Shown in pieces: positions 1-5,834 of a DNA stretch of 22,423 nt. Position numbers and translations under genes: made by a program. A model generated the notes under the pieces. That model made no database searches. It worked only from the letters and a program-made list of their open reading frames with translations, and was not told where the DNA came from. Each line of letters starts with the position of its first letter. The stretch's first letter is position 1. The stretch comes from a virus. The stretch covers positions 1 to 22,423 of the IMG/VR virus record IMGVR_UViG_3300001589_000213. One strand, 5' to 3'.

Positions 1-37
1 GGATATAGGGGGAGGCAGGACATAGGGGGGCTAAGTG

Positions 38-108
38 ATGACAGCTAGATGCCATCGTTCGGATAAACCTTCCCTCGCTGCGCTCGGCTCACTACATCTA
101 GCTATCAT
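38..108. repeat. Imperfect inverted repeat, 14-bp arms, 43-nt loop
   Basis: Bases 38-51 pair with 95-108 at 13 of 14 positions; the core is the nine-base arm AGCTAGATG against CATCTAGCT. The 43-base loop contains a GC-rich stretch around 72-90. No T-run follows, so it is not an ordinary terminator. It could be a structured leader RNA, a replication or recombination site, or chance. Confidence 0.5.
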
Positions 109-264
109 GAGATCGAGCCTTTGCTGGTTGTCAAGTATATAATCCACTGCATTGCAGTCAGTTGCACAGCTTATGCATGCGCTTTGCGAAAGAAACTGTC
201 TTACTGGTTACTTATGAGGGTTAAAATGCTCTGGAACGGCTTTATATATTCCGATACTCTCGAC

Positions 265-281
265 GTGCACACGTTGTGCAC
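265..281. promoter_or_regulatory. Palindrome GTGCACA-CGT-TGTGCAC, possible operator
   Basis: The two 7-bp arms are perfectly complementary around a 3-bp centre, and the site lies 25 bp upstream of the first start codon (306). Size and position suit a dimeric repressor or activator site, or a short RNA hairpin in the 5' leader. No second copy was noticed elsewhere in the window and no regulator gene is seen, so the role is inferred. Confidence 0.35.
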
Positions 282-305
282 AACCAAACCAAACCAAATA
301 AGAAC

Positions 306-707
306 ATGAAAATCCAAATTAACACCGAATCAGAAATCGATATTGACGAACTAGCAGACGCACTCGACTCAACTCTCGACTGCAAAATTGACGGGTTCGT
401 CTCCGAGCTCGATCTGTCCGATGAAATACGCGATGCAATCTCCGATCAAAGCTTTGATTACGAAATCGACAGCGCCTTGAATGATTACGACTTTAGCAGA
501 TGCGATGAAATAGTAATCTTACAAGAGCGAGTCACCGACCTGGAGGACGTAATCAAGAGAGTTGCGCAAGCACTGCCAAACAGCGCATTTGATGCAATGG
601 CGGAAACCAACAAGCAACTGCAAAGCAGATACGATGAACTAGAAGCCAAGTTCAAGAAAATGGCGGGACTGGACGACGTCTCGGATTACGAAAAGGATCA
701 AATCTAA
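306..707 (+). CDS. Acidic early protein with predicted coiled coil, unknown function
   Basis: 133 residues, starting at the ATG at 306; an in-frame GTG at 276 lies inside the palindrome and is less likely. I do not recognise a family. The protein is strongly acidic: I count about 36 Asp/Glu against about 13 Lys/Arg. Residues 1-65 carry repeated DE-rich helical segments. Residues about 70-120 have heptad-like hydrophobic spacing (ILQERVTDLEDVIKRV, then LQSRYDELEAKFKKM), which suggests a coiled coil and an oligomer. It is the first gene of the rightward region and is followed at once by a strong terminator at 723-754, so it seems to be its own transcription unit. Acidic early phage proteins can be DNA mimics that block host nucleases or regulators; that is only a possibility here. 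No strong SD is present, only an A-rich leader. Confidence 0.75.
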   Translation: MKIQINTESEIDIDELADALDSTLDCKIDGFVSELDLSDEIRDAISDQSFDYEIDSALNDYDFSRCDEIVILQERVTDLEDVIKRVAQALPNSAFDAMAETNKQLQSRYDELEAKFKKMAGLDDVSDYEKDQI

Positions 708-722
708 TTTGTTCAATGGTTC

Positions 723-754
723 AAGGTGGCGGGTATATACCCGTCGCCTTTTTT
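723..754 (+). terminator. Intrinsic terminator after first early gene
   Basis: Bases 723-750 form a near-perfect hairpin: AAGGTGGCGGGT pairs with ACCCGTCGCCTT around a short loop, with two G-T wobbles. Six T follow (749-754). It lies 15 bases after the stop at 707 and 60 bases before the next start at 814. Confidence 0.85.
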
Positions 755-813
755 CGTGCAATTTAAAACAAAACAAAAACCCAAACAGAAGCCCAAAGGA
801 GGGCAAAAGAATT

Positions 814-1419
814 ATGATAAGAATCACAGACACAACAGATCGGAAGATTTTCAACAGTCTCGACAGATGGATACAGCACGCCAACCCGAAGCAATGGAAA
901 GCGGGCAAGGTATGGTATACAGAGGCGCAAGACTACTGCAAAGGACTAGCGAAGGAGTTCAAAATCGACCCTTACAAAGTCGCGGGCGTCTTGTCTGCAC
1001 TTTCGCCGAATAACAAATGGGAGCGCAACAAGTCAGACGCTTATGACGTGATCAATGCTCACTGGTATGGATCGGGAGCGGACTCCGTCAAGTGTTGCAC
1101 TTACAACGCCAACAAATTGAAAGCTTTCGCCATACTGGCGGACAAGGTTTCACTGTCGGAGAAGTCACCGAAGACGCACGCTTTCGCAATGAATGTCGGT
1201 TTGCTTTCACCTGATCACATCACAGCGGACAAGTGGCACATCCGAGCTTGCCTAGTTCGTCCAGAACAGGGCGTCACGGAAACCGCCGAGAGTTGCACGT
1301 CTGCACAATACCGCCGAATCGAAGCGGTCACTGTAGAACTCGCCCGAGCTTACGAGCTCAAGGGATACGAAGCGCAAGCCATCATCTGGTGCACAATCAA
1401 GGACACTTGGAACAGGTAA
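814..1419 (+). CDS. Conserved phage protein, DUF7178-like (tentative)
   Basis: 201 residues. The reading frame is open from 709, but that start lies ahead of the terminator, and the ATG at 814 has an AAAGGAGGG Shine-Dalgarno about ten bases upstream, so 814 is chosen. Order of motifs: a WYTEAQ helix near residue 35, GVLSALSPNNKWERN near residues 57-71, a central KLKAFAILADK helix, an ITADKWHIRACL segment near residue 139, and a C-terminal YEAQAIIWCTIK. From memory, this order (ALSP..W..N, then T.D.H..A, then QAI.W) is shared by a phage family of unknown function labelled DUF7178. The ALSP helix followed by a (T)xDxxH segment loosely recalls helix-hairpin-helix DNA glycosylases, but no lysine/aspartate catalytic pair can be assigned. 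The gene stands alone between two terminators. Confidence 0.8.
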   Translation: MIRITDTTDRKIFNSLDRWIQHANPKQWKAGKVWYTEAQDYCKGLAKEFKIDPYKVAGVLSALSPNNKWERNKSDAYDVINAHWYGSGADSVKCCTYNANKLKAFAILADKVSLSEKSPKTHAFAMNVGLLSPDHITADKWHIRACLVRPEQGVTETAESCTSAQYRRIEAVTVELARAYELKGYEAQAIIWCTIKDTWNR

Positions 1420-1426
1420 CAACAAG

Positions 1427-1456
1427 CCCTAGTCAGTATATCTGGCTAGGGTTTTT
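1427..1456 (+). terminator. Intrinsic terminator after DUF7178-like gene
   Basis: CCCTAGTCAG (1427-1436) pairs with CTGGCTAGGG (1442-1451) with one G-T wobble and a TATAT loop, followed by five T. It begins eight bases after the stop codon at 1419. Confidence 0.85.
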
Positions 1457-1522
1457 CTCGTAAGTCAGCTATCACACATACAGAACGGAGCCCAAACCGA
1501 AGAAAAGAGGGGACAATTTATT

Positions 1523-1831
1523 ATGCAAAAAGAAAAACAGAAAACATACAACAAGATCACTACCGAGCATCTCACTTTAGAGAACTCGTTTGGAGTAATA
1601 AGGGAGGAGACGGAAGTCAAACTCAACTGCACTATTGGAATCAGAAGCCATGACTACGGCTGGTTCGAGATCTTCGACGAAGAAACGGGGGGCAATGAGT
1701 GGCACGCCGAAGGCGGTCTCTGGTTCGAGGGTAAGAATGTCACCGATTACGACGGGGTCTTTGCCTTGTCAGGCGGGGTCATTGAGCTACTGAAGGAGAA
1801 CGGATACAACACAGAGGAGGTGGACGTATGA
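1523..1831 (+). CDS. Small conserved phage protein, unknown function
   Basis: 102 residues, ATG at 1523 preceded by an AGAGGGGA SD-like stretch at a rather long spacing of about twelve bases. The middle (residues about 45-80) reads as beta-rich and aromatic: YGWFEIFDEETGG, then HAEGGLWFEGK, then DYDGVF. I recall similar 'EIYD..TGG..w.AEGGLWF.GK.l.DYDG.FeLp' proteins in unrelated phages, all without known function. It is the first gene of a run of seven short genes that are translationally coupled; its stop overlaps the next start as ATGA at 1828. Confidence 0.75.
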   Translation: MQKEKQKTYNKITTEHLTLENSFGVIREETEVKLNCTIGIRSHDYGWFEIFDEETGGNEWHAEGGLWFEGKNVTDYDGVFALSGGVIELLKENGYNTEEVDV

Positions 1832-2130
1832 AGGAGACAATGCTCAGAGGGACAATCGCTAAGTTGGATATAGAGGTGCAGTCAGCACTCGACGAAACCG
1901 AGCCTCACGATTACTACGAGAGACTGGTGCGGATAGAAGCACTGGTAAAGGAGTTGTCGCCGATGGCGCAGGACATAATGATCCTGTCCATGACCGCATA
2001 CAATACTGGCTATACCGACGGAATGTCTGGGGACAACTTCAACCCGCCTTACAAACACAAGACTGATCCAGACCGACATGCAGACTACGCTTTCGGCTTT
2101 CAAATGGGAACAAAGGAATACGAATCATGA
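1828..2130 (+). CDS. Small phage protein, unknown function
   Basis: 100 residues. Its ATG (1828) overlaps the previous stop as ATGA and is preceded by GGAGGTGG, a strong SD at good spacing. The first 60 residues look helical (ETMLRGTIAKLDIEV, then YYERLVRIEALVKEL). The C-terminus is polar and aromatic with GYTDGMSGDNFNPPY and ADYAFGFQMGTKEY, a 'Y..G..(G)..NPY...Y..GF..G' pattern often seen in small phage proteins of no known role. No catalytic motif, membrane segment or signal peptide is visible. Confidence 0.75.
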   Translation: MKETMLRGTIAKLDIEVQSALDETEPHDYYERLVRIEALVKELSPMAQDIMILSMTAYNTGYTDGMSGDNFNPPYKHKTDPDRHADYAFGFQMGTKEYES

Positions 2131-2330
2131 AAACAAACATAGAAAAAGTAACTAGCGCGATGGACTTCGGTTCACCGCTGAATCAAGTAGTGATCCTGTC
2201 GGCAATTGAAAAATATTGCGAGCAGGTGTCGAAGATAGAAGAGCAACCCGAGAACTGGACGAATGGTCTGGTCTCTTGGGAGGCTTGGAAACAATCATGC
2301 AAGGACGTAGAAAGGAGGATCTTCGAGTGA
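2127..2330 (+). CDS. Small phage protein, unknown function
   Basis: 67 residues, ATGA overlap with the gene before and AAAGGAA upstream as SD. The sequence is one or two amphipathic helices: a MDFGSPLNQVVILSAIEKYCEQV segment, then LVSWEAWKQSCKDVERRI. Short proteins with 'lnQ.f(v/i)l.AI..Y...V' and a C-terminal 'is..aW...c' are, from memory, common next to replication or host-takeover genes in phages, but none that I know has a known role. Its last codons carry the AGGAGG that serves the next gene. Confidence 0.7.
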   Translation: MKTNIEKVTSAMDFGSPLNQVVILSAIEKYCEQVSKIEEQPENWTNGLVSWEAWKQSCKDVERRIFE

Positions 2331-2620
2331 AGAGCATAATAGAAGTAGAACTAGAGTTGCGAGGCAGAGAATGCATTGCAACGACAGAGGTCTCGTGGAG
2401 GCTAAAGCACTGCGAGTGCACTTCCACCTACGGCGACGACAAGAATTGCGTCGAGAAGTGGGACGAGGTCGAGATAGAGGGCGTCGAGCTTGAGTGCCTG
2501 CAAGTCCTGACTGATACCGAAGACGAATACAGGGCGATACCCTTGTCGTCATTAACAATAGAAGACCTGCGATGCATAAAGGATCTAGCAGGGGAACAAC
2601 TAATGGAGGAAGAGGTATGA
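2327..2620 (+). CDS. Small acidic phage protein, GTG start, unknown function
   Basis: 97 residues. The open frame runs from 2216, but the start that fits is the GTG at 2327: it overlaps the previous stop as GTGA and has AAAGGAGGAT eight bases upstream. The N-terminus is an alternating beta strand (SIIEVELELRGRE), followed by a Cys-containing acidic stretch (HCECTSTYGDDKNC) and EVEIEGVELECLQVL. The C-terminal part is helical and acidic, ending EQLMEEEV. Five cysteines are notable for a cytoplasmic protein of this size, but they form no clean zinc-finger spacing. Function unknown. Confidence 0.7.
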   Translation: MKSIIEVELELRGRECIATTEVSWRLKHCECTSTYGDDKNCVEKWDEVEIEGVELECLQVLTDTEDEYRAIPLSSLTIEDLRCIKDLAGEQLMEEEV

Positions 2621-2898
2621 TGCCAGAAGGAGAACATAAAGAAGAGTGCATTGACGACATCACCAACATGGTAATGGACGAAGTCCGCGAGGTGCTATCT
2701 AAATACGAGATGCACTTCCCCGAGTGGAGCGACGACGACCTGCCCCAAAATCTGGACGACACGATCTACGGGTGCATTCACTCGGAGATTAGATACGCCC
2801 TTGAGCCAAAGCCAGAGCCATACGAATACGTATCGCCCGACGAGCACCTAAGCAACGCATTCTGCGACGCTATTAAAAAAACAGAAAGGAACAAATGA
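2617..2898 (+). CDS. Small, very acidic phage protein, unknown function
   Basis: 93 residues from the ATG at 2617, which overlaps the previous stop as ATGA; a second ATG follows directly at 2620. GGAGGAAGAGG just upstream provides the SD. The protein is rich in Asp and Glu throughout (EEC, DDITN, WSDDDLPQNLDDT, EPKPEPYEYVSPDEH) with only a short basic C-terminal end (KKTERNK). It looks mainly helical with a proline-rich turn near residues 62-72. No motif is recognised. The acidity fits the general character of this cluster. Confidence 0.7.
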   Translation: MMPEGEHKEECIDDITNMVMDEVREVLSKYEMHFPEWSDDDLPQNLDDTIYGCIHSEIRYALEPKPEPYEYVSPDEHLSNAFCDAIKKTERNK

Positions 2899-3131
2899 AC
2901 GATACACATAAAGACCACATCATAGTTTTCAGCCGAGATACACTCGACGAAACTATTACAGCCCGACTGGGAATGAAGATAAGTGCAACCGATGACCAAT
3001 GGAATGAAGTCGTTGATTATTTTCACAGCGATGACGAGGCGTGGGGATACATTAATCATGCTGTAGATGAAGCGGTGGAGGAATGCATTCTACCTATGGT
3101 GCAATCAATGGAAGGAGGAACCAATGGGTAG
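2895..3131 (+). CDS. Small acidic phage protein, unknown function
   Basis: 78 residues, ATGA overlap with the gene before, AAAGGAA as SD. After a short N-terminal strand (HIIVFSRDT) the protein appears to be all helix: TITARLGMKISATDDQWNE, then VVDYFHSDDEAWGYINHAVDEAV. The 'l...lG..it.deW......h.S.DD.aW..I..a.deA' arrangement recurs, from memory, in small phage proteins of unknown role. Its final codons hold the GAAGGAGGAA SD and the start of the next gene, so the two are translationally coupled. Confidence 0.7.
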   Translation: MNDTHKDHIIVFSRDTLDETITARLGMKISATDDQWNEVVDYFHSDDEAWGYINHAVDEAVEECILPMVQSMEGGTNG

Positions 3132-3477
3132 ATACTACAACGGAGACATAGAAGGTAAATTCTGGTTCGGACTGCAATCGTCCGACTCCGCCGACAGGTT
3201 CGGTGCTGAAGGAACTACGAGTTACTTGGAATACCATTTCGACGAGGAAGAGTTACCTGCTGTCGAGGCGGAGATCAAGAGCATCGAAGATGCAATCGAC
3301 GAGAAGAAGATTGAATCTTATCTCTACGGCGACAAGGGAAGATACACAACCGAAACGCTCGAGCAGAATGGCATAAATGAAACTCAACTCAGTGAATACG
3401 CAGACCTCCTTATCGGCAGGAAGATCAGGGACTGCATAAAAGAAACAGGTGAATGCAACTTCGACGCAGAACTATAA
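3124..3477 (+). CDS. Conserved phage protein with MGRYYNGDIEGKFWF N-terminus, unknown function
   Basis: 117 residues. The frame opens at 3067, but the ATG at 3124 has GAAGGAGGAA at ideal spacing and overlaps the previous stop by 8 nt, so it is chosen. The N-terminal 'GRYYNGDIEGKFWFGLQSSD.ADRFG' block and the following 'YLEYHFDEEELP.VE' are, from memory, conserved in a family of hypothetical proteins from uncultured marine phages and some cyanophages. The remainder (residues 45-117) is acidic and helical. No catalytic residues are evident. The gene ends the strictly overlapping run; a short 13-base gap separates it from the next start. Confidence 0.75.
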   Translation: MGRYYNGDIEGKFWFGLQSSDSADRFGAEGTTSYLEYHFDEEELPAVEAEIKSIEDAIDEKKIESYLYGDKGRYTTETLEQNGINETQLSEYADLLIGRKIRDCIKETGECNFDAEL

Positions 3478-3478
3478 C

Positions 3479-3495
3479 AGAAAGCAAACAATGAA
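3479..3495 (+). repeat. Repeated translation leader, copy 1
   Basis: The 17-base string AGAAAGCAAACAATGAA covers the start codon of the gene at 3491. The same 17 bases occur at 3714-3730 around the next start. Both lack a full SD and have only GAAAG about seven bases before the ATG. Confidence 0.8.
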
Positions 3496-3712
3496 TAAGT
3501 TCAAGCATTACTACGCCCAAGTGCTTATCCGCATAGGCGAACACGAAGTTCACACTGGATACCGATTCATCGCTACCGACATGAAGTCGGCAGAGAGAGA
3601 AGTAATAGAGGGTTACGACATAGGTGGAGACGACGACGAGAAAGTCGCCGAACTCTATAGCCTAGTCGAAGTCCCAAAGAAGGACTACGACGTCCTAAGA
3701 AAATATACATAA
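3491..3712 (+). CDS. Small phage protein, unknown function
   Basis: 73 residues; the ATG at 3491 is chosen over an earlier in-frame start at 3449 because that one lies inside the previous gene. The fold is likely a small alpha/beta domain: KHYYAQVLIRIGEHEVHTGYRFIATDMKSAEREVIEGYDI reads as two strands and a helix, with a DDDEK acidic turn, then a YSLVEVPKKDYDVL strand/helix. This 'strand-strand-helix with A..M..Ae.e' shape is common in small phage proteins that resemble dsRBD- or ATDMK-type folds, but nothing specific is recognised. The start is led by the repeated AGAAAGCAAACA element rather than an SD. Confidence 0.7.
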   Translation: MNKFKHYYAQVLIRIGEHEVHTGYRFIATDMKSAEREVIEGYDIGGDDDEKVAELYSLVEVPKKDYDVLRKYT

Positions 3713-3713
3713 A

Positions 3714-3730
3714 AGAAAGCAAACAATGAA
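3714..3730 (+). repeat. Repeated translation leader, copy 2
   Basis: Identical 17-base copy of the element at 3479-3495, again centred on a start codon (3726). The coding sequences downstream differ beyond ATGAA, so the repeat is confined to the initiation region. Confidence 0.8.
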
Positions 3731-4046
3731 AAATATAACCGAAATCATAGAAGAACTAGATCTACCCGAAGACGAGCCATTCACTTACTTCAGCGAAGTC
3801 AATCGACTCCTGAAGGAGGAAGGCTCAGTCCGTATGCTAGCGCAGACTGACGGGCAATACACCGCGATCACGCACGACGACGTCCTAGCGCACTTCACGG
3901 ACGAAGGGTTCCTGACGGACTGGAATGCTCCTAATGACATGCCGATGGAAGACAGTCTAGAAAGGCAACGGCTCTTCATGCTGGAGCTGGACAAGGTCTT
4001 CGTGAACTTGGGACTGCAGTCAGGCGAGGAGGTTCAGGGTGCTTAG
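3726..4046 (+). CDS. Acidic phage protein, unknown function
   Basis: 106 residues, start at 3726 behind the second copy of the repeated leader. The N-terminus is very acidic (EIIEELDLPEDEPFTY), followed by helical segments (FSEVNRLLKEEGSVRML), a short QTDGQYTAITHDDV region and a C-terminal helix (SLERQRLFMLELDKVFVNL). No motif or family is recognised. The end of the gene carries GAGGAGG, which is the SD of the tiny membrane peptide that overlaps its stop. Confidence 0.7.
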   Translation: MKNITEIIEELDLPEDEPFTYFSEVNRLLKEEGSVRMLAQTDGQYTAITHDDVLAHFTDEGFLTDWNAPNDMPMEDSLERQRLFMLELDKVFVNLGLQSGEEVQGA

Positions 4047-4119
4047 GGCTCTTGGGGATGCCTTCGACCTGCTTCTGGTCGTCTTCATAGCGATTGTAAT
4101 TCTAAGCAACATGAAGTAA
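4039..4119 (+). CDS. 26-residue single-span membrane peptide
   Basis: This gene is very short. A GTG at 4039 has a perfect GAGGAGG Shine-Dalgarno at 4026-4032 with six bases between, and overlaps the stop of the previous gene (4044-4046). The peptide is MLRALGDAFDLLLVVFIAIV followed by ILSNMK: a short polar N-terminus, about 16 hydrophobic residues (LLLVVFIAIVIL core) and a lysine end, so one membrane span in the inner membrane. It is the last gene before a terminator. Possible roles by analogy are a holin-like or pinholin-like peptide, a superinfection-exclusion peptide, or a regulator of a host membrane protein. The lysozyme is 1.7 kb downstream. The strong SD and overlap are the main evidence that it is real. 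Confidence 0.6.
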   Translation: MLRALGDAFDLLLVVFIAIVILSNMK

Positions 4120-4152
4120 CAATATACCCGCGAAAGTAGCACATACAATAAC

Positions 4153-4198
4153 AAGCTCTTTAAGCCTTGACAACCAGGGCTTAAGGGGCTTTTTTTTT
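4153..4198 (+). terminator. Intrinsic terminator ending the small-gene cluster
   Basis: AGCTCTTTAAGCC (4154-4166) pairs with GGCTTAAGGGGCT (4178-4190) with two G-T wobbles, followed by nine T. It closes the cluster of short early genes and ends only six bases before the next start codon at 4204. Confidence 0.9.
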
Positions 4199-4203
4199 GG
4201 GTT

Positions 4204-4566
4204 ATGGAAAAACTCAACGTATATCCAGAAGGGGGGGCTAACCTTTTAGAGCCCGATGCAATGGTGTCAGTAGTTCAAGGAGACAGCATTCAGGAGAAGA
4301 TGGTATCGCAGTTGGCAACTGGCGATGTTTACACAACTAGAATCAAAAGGGAAATGCACAAGCGCACAGTCAAGCAGTGCATAGAGCAAATGATAGCTAG
4401 GAAAATATCGGTAACGTATAAGTTCTTCCCTTGCTGTTACCTGGTGATAAGTCACATCACAAAGGGAGAAATCCTGAACTTTCCTATTGAGGAAGACCTC
4501 GACGTGGACGACATACAATACGTATTTAATTACGTGCTGGACTGCGTAGAAGAGGACGAACTTTAA
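4204..4566 (+). CDS. Protein of unknown function directly after a terminator
   Basis: 120 residues from the ATG at 4204, which comes six bases after the T-run of the terminator and has no SD. In-frame ATGs at 4261 and 4300 are alternatives; 4300 has AGGAGA very close upstream, so the true start is uncertain. The sequence has a basic middle (RIKREMHKRTVKQCIEQMIARK), a beta-like cysteine-containing stretch (VTYKFFPCCYLVISHITKG) and an acidic C-terminus (EEDLDVDDIQY, then DCVEEDEL). No known family is recognised. Its stop overlaps the next start as TAATG at 4564-4568, and GAGGACG just before serves as the SD there, so it is translationally coupled to the nuclease gene that follows. Confidence 0.65.
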   Translation: MEKLNVYPEGGANLLEPDAMVSVVQGDSIQEKMVSQLATGDVYTTRIKREMHKRTVKQCIEQMIARKISVTYKFFPCCYLVISHITKGEILNFPIEEDLDVDDIQYVFNYVLDCVEEDEL

Positions 4567-5126
4567 TGCGAGGACATAAGGGGCAGACATACCAGGATTG
4601 GGTAGGGACGGAGTCCTGGAAGGAGGGGCAGGAGACGGAGGCGTCTTTCGGTGAACTCCTCGAAGAGAGATACCCAGGGGCTAGACCCGCAACTCTATCC
4701 GAGCAATACATGCACATTGACTGGGTGTGCTCTGCTGGTAGCATAGACGTCAAGGCGCTGAAGCGTAAAAGCAGAACAGGGGCCAAAACGGAGGACTTCA
4801 TCTGGCTGGAGTTCAAGAACAACAGGGGGGACAAGGGTTGGCTATACGGACAGCAGGACTTCATAGCCTTTGAGTGCATTGATCACTACCTGGTAGTCCG
4901 AAGGGAGCACCTAAAAGATTTAGCCGAGGAACTTTGCGATACAAATAAAAGTGTTGTAACCGCCTCAGATGCCCTATACAAGGGCTACACAAGAAGGAAC
5001 CGAGATGACGTCATCTCAATGATTCGCAGATCAGATCTGCTTAAAATCCAATACACCAAACTAAATAAGATATGTCGCACTTCTACAAATACAACAAAGG
5101 AAACCCCATCTTCCTCGAGGATGTAG
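4566..5126 (+). CDS. PD-(D/E)XK-like nuclease
   Basis: 186 residues. A candidate active site is visible: E26 in the helix ETEASFGELLEERYPG, D52 in MHIDWVC, and D61-V-K63 in SIDVKALKRK, followed by a WLEFKNNRGDKGWLYGQQDFIAF strand-helix block. This E...D...DxK order with a leading helix is typical of PD-(D/E)XK phosphodiesterases, a group that includes phage exonucleases, resolvases and restriction enzymes. The exact activity cannot be told from sequence; a DNA end-processing or resolvase role fits its neighbours. The 60-residue C-terminus is polar with a Ser/Thr-rich tail, and the last 55 nt overlap the next nuclease gene in another frame. The start is fixed by the TAATG overlap. Confidence 0.7.
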   Translation: MRGHKGQTYQDWVGTESWKEGQETEASFGELLEERYPGARPATLSEQYMHIDWVCSAGSIDVKALKRKSRTGAKTEDFIWLEFKNNRGDKGWLYGQQDFIAFECIDHYLVVRREHLKDLAEELCDTNKSVVTASDALYKGYTRRNRDDVISMIRRSDLLKIQYTKLNKICRTSTNTTKETPSSSRM

Positions 5127-5827
5127 CAACTCCAGCTCAAGCAAAGAAAATACAGGGGGCATGGCCTTCAGTCACAACTGTTCTAGGTATAATAAAGGAC
5201 CCCTTCCTCGACGGCATCTACAAGCCGATGAAGATCACCGAACTAGCAAGGGAGTTACCCCACATGCACTGGCGGGGAATCGCGGACTTGACCTACGGAA
5301 CCAGGGAGAGTCCAGTAACAGGAAAGCAGATACCTTCATCCGAGTTCGGGACGTCCGTGCATAAGCGCATAGAGGACTTCGTCCTGGCGGACATGGATGC
5401 TAGACTGCCAGCAGATAAGACGCCCTGGGATGACTGGGCTCGTCCATTCATAGATTGGTATATTGACAACGACGTAACTCCAGTGGCTGTAGAGCACATG
5501 CTGGGCGAAGGGACAGTCAAGATCGTGGGTAGCGTTGACTTCATTGGCAAGGATGCTTCTGGTGAAGCGTTCCTGGCTGATTACAAGTGCAGGGCAAACT
5601 GCAAGGGGACGGGGAAGTTCTACCCCAAGGACCTGTATCAGCTTGCTATTGAATCCTGGATGCTTTCCAAGCGAGCTAAAATGGACTACATACCTGGGTG
5701 CATATCAATCTGCATTGATTGCGACACCAAGAAGCATTATCACAAGGTCTGGAACCCAGAGCAGATTCTCGAGGGCGTCGAGATCGCCAAGCTCTGCAGT
5801 AAACTATATTGGAAAACTAGAATGTAA
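5072..5827 (+). CDS. RecB/Cas4-like PD-(D/E)XK exonuclease
   Basis: 251 residues. Motifs in order: a WPSVTTVLGIIKDP segment near residue 31 (common at the N-terminus of phage PDDEXK_1 nucleases), G93-T-S-V-H97-KRIEDF, E141 in VAVEHML, D156 in GSVDFIG, D170-Y-K172 in LADYKCR, and YQLAIESWML with Q190, the Q of the RecB-type QxxxY-like motif. The H...D...DxK...Q arrangement marks the RecB/Cas4 nuclease branch. Such enzymes resect DNA ends to leave single strands; here the ERF annealing protein encoded 2 kb downstream would be the natural partner, making an exonuclease/annealase recombination pair. No four-cysteine Fe-S cluster of Cas4 is clear, although Cys173, Cys177, Cys210, Cys214 and Cys217 are present. 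The gene overlaps the preceding nuclease by 55 nt. There is no clear SD. Confidence 0.85.
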   Translation: MSHFYKYNKGNPIFLEDVATPAQAKKIQGAWPSVTTVLGIIKDPFLDGIYKPMKITELARELPHMHWRGIADLTYGTRESPVTGKQIPSSEFGTSVHKRIEDFVLADMDARLPADKTPWDDWARPFIDWYIDNDVTPVAVEHMLGEGTVKIVGSVDFIGKDASGEAFLADYKCRANCKGTGKFYPKDLYQLAIESWMLSKRAKMDYIPGCISICIDCDTKKHYHKVWNPEQILEGVEIAKLCSKLYWKTRM

Positions 5828-5834
5828 TAAAGTA

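Larger units (their letters stand above)
1..305. other. Non-coding leader at left edge, ahead of the early genes
   Basis: No convincing gene is seen here. The first 30 bases are G-rich with two copies of ATAGGGGG (about 5-12 and 22-29). An imperfect hairpin spans 38-108, a TATAAT hexamer lies at 138-143 without a matching -35 box, and a perfect 7-bp-arm palindrome lies at 265-281. A run of three AACCA units follows just before the first start codon at 306. The layout suits an upstream regulatory or origin-like region for the rightward early operon, but no standard promoter can be assigned with confidence. Confidence 0.5.

Noticed and set aside
1-48. Open frame from the left edge to a TAG at 46-48, possible end of an upstream gene
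   Set aside because: Only 15 codons, Gly/Arg-rich because of the G-tract; cannot be told from chance.
138-143. TATAAT hexamer as a promoter -10 box
   Set aside because: No -35-like hexamer at 15-19 bp upstream and no extended -10.
121-309. 62-codon frame with a TTG start and hydrophobic N-terminal half
   Set aside because: No SD, poor start codon, overlaps the palindrome and the next gene, and no recognisable composition.
2295-2762. 155-codon frame on the minus strand
   Set aside because: Antisense to several coupled genes with strong SDs; Ser/Arg/Leu-rich product typical of a shadow frame.
4167-4172. TTGACA, a perfect -35 hexamer, in the terminator loop
   Set aside because: The region 16-18 bp downstream is the T-run, with no -10-like sequence.
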